Shown here: positions 6,241 through 6,327 of the stretch, in pieces
Position numbering within the stretch: the stretch's first letter is position 1
Layout of the letters: every line of letters begins with the position of its first letter
NCBI GenBank assembly: GCA_035630195.1
Contig: DASQLD010000216.1
Span: 1-6,327, forward strand
DNA: 6,327 nucleotides
Reading direction: 5' to 3'
DNA from: DASQDN01 sp035630195
GTDB taxonomy: Bacteria > Acidobacteriota > Terriglobia > Bryobacterales > Bryobacteraceae
Notes under the pieces: generated by a model
Database searches by the model: none
Told to the model about the DNA's origin: nothing
Seen by the model: the letters and a program-made list of their open reading frames with translations, nothing else
Made by a program: the position numbers and the translations under genes

Positions 6241-6327
6241 CGTCAGTTATGGGCCGAAATCACAGCTAAGTATTTGATTCCAGGTTCAGGCGATGGCAAA
6301 GTCTACACTACATTTTGGCTGGATCTG
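6241..6327. other. Unassigned right end
   Basis: Beyond the recognisable M28 homology, all three minus-strand frames contain stop codons. A plus-strand frame open from 6172 to the window edge reads QLWAEITAKYLIPGSGDGKVYTTFWLDL at its end, but its first part lies antisense to the peptidase remnant and I do not recognise it. It may be more decayed peptidase, sequence beyond a rearrangement, or part of a gene continuing outside the window. Confidence 0.2.

Noticed and set aside
1..6327. CRISPR array, tRNA, rRNA or complete insertion sequence
   Set aside because: No regularly spaced repeats, cloverleaf-like sequence, rRNA segments, or transposase motif with terminal repeats was seen.

Overview
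The window (6,327 bp, moderately GC-rich) looks like chromosomal sequence from a Gram-negative soil-type bacterium. The best guess is an acidobacterium of the Bryobacter/Solibacter kind. That rests on the style of the genes (a Tat-exported NIF3-like protein, tandem Tat-exported type B carboxylesterases, an M28 peptidase of the GEEQG / NLDxGxGxIRG type). It is inference from family resemblance, not from a marker gene.

Left part (1-3821): a NIF3-like protein with a twin-arginine signal runs leftwards out of the window. A 162-bp spacer separates it from a rightward pair of type B carboxylesterases (504-2111 and 2127-3821). The pair are tandem paralogues 15 bp apart, almost certainly co-transcribed. 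Each carries a Tat signal, an HGGG oxyanion loop, a conserved cysteine pair and a Ser-Glu-His triad. They differ at the nucleophile elbow (GESGG versus GQSGG) and around the acidic residue. All three proteins appear to act outside the cytoplasm, and their substrates cannot be read from the sequence.

Middle (3822-4309): about 490 bp with no convincing gene. It contains several inverted repeats, including a nested set at 4029-4089 that could be a structured leader or a small RNA.

Right part (4310-5766): a two-gene stress operon made of a dimanganese catalase with all five metal ligands and a DUF892/YciE-YciF ferritin-like protein 18 bp downstream. It closes with a strong intrinsic terminator. 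Together they probably protect against peroxide.

Right end (5809-6327): on the minus strand lies a decayed M28 metallopeptidase. Its homology jumps between reading frames at least three times and it meets stop codons, so I call it a pseudogene. The last ~90 bp are unassigned. I see no CRISPR, tRNA, rRNA or intact mobile element, and no clear case for a wholly new system. The most open questions are the hairpin cluster between the operons and the decayed peptidase.
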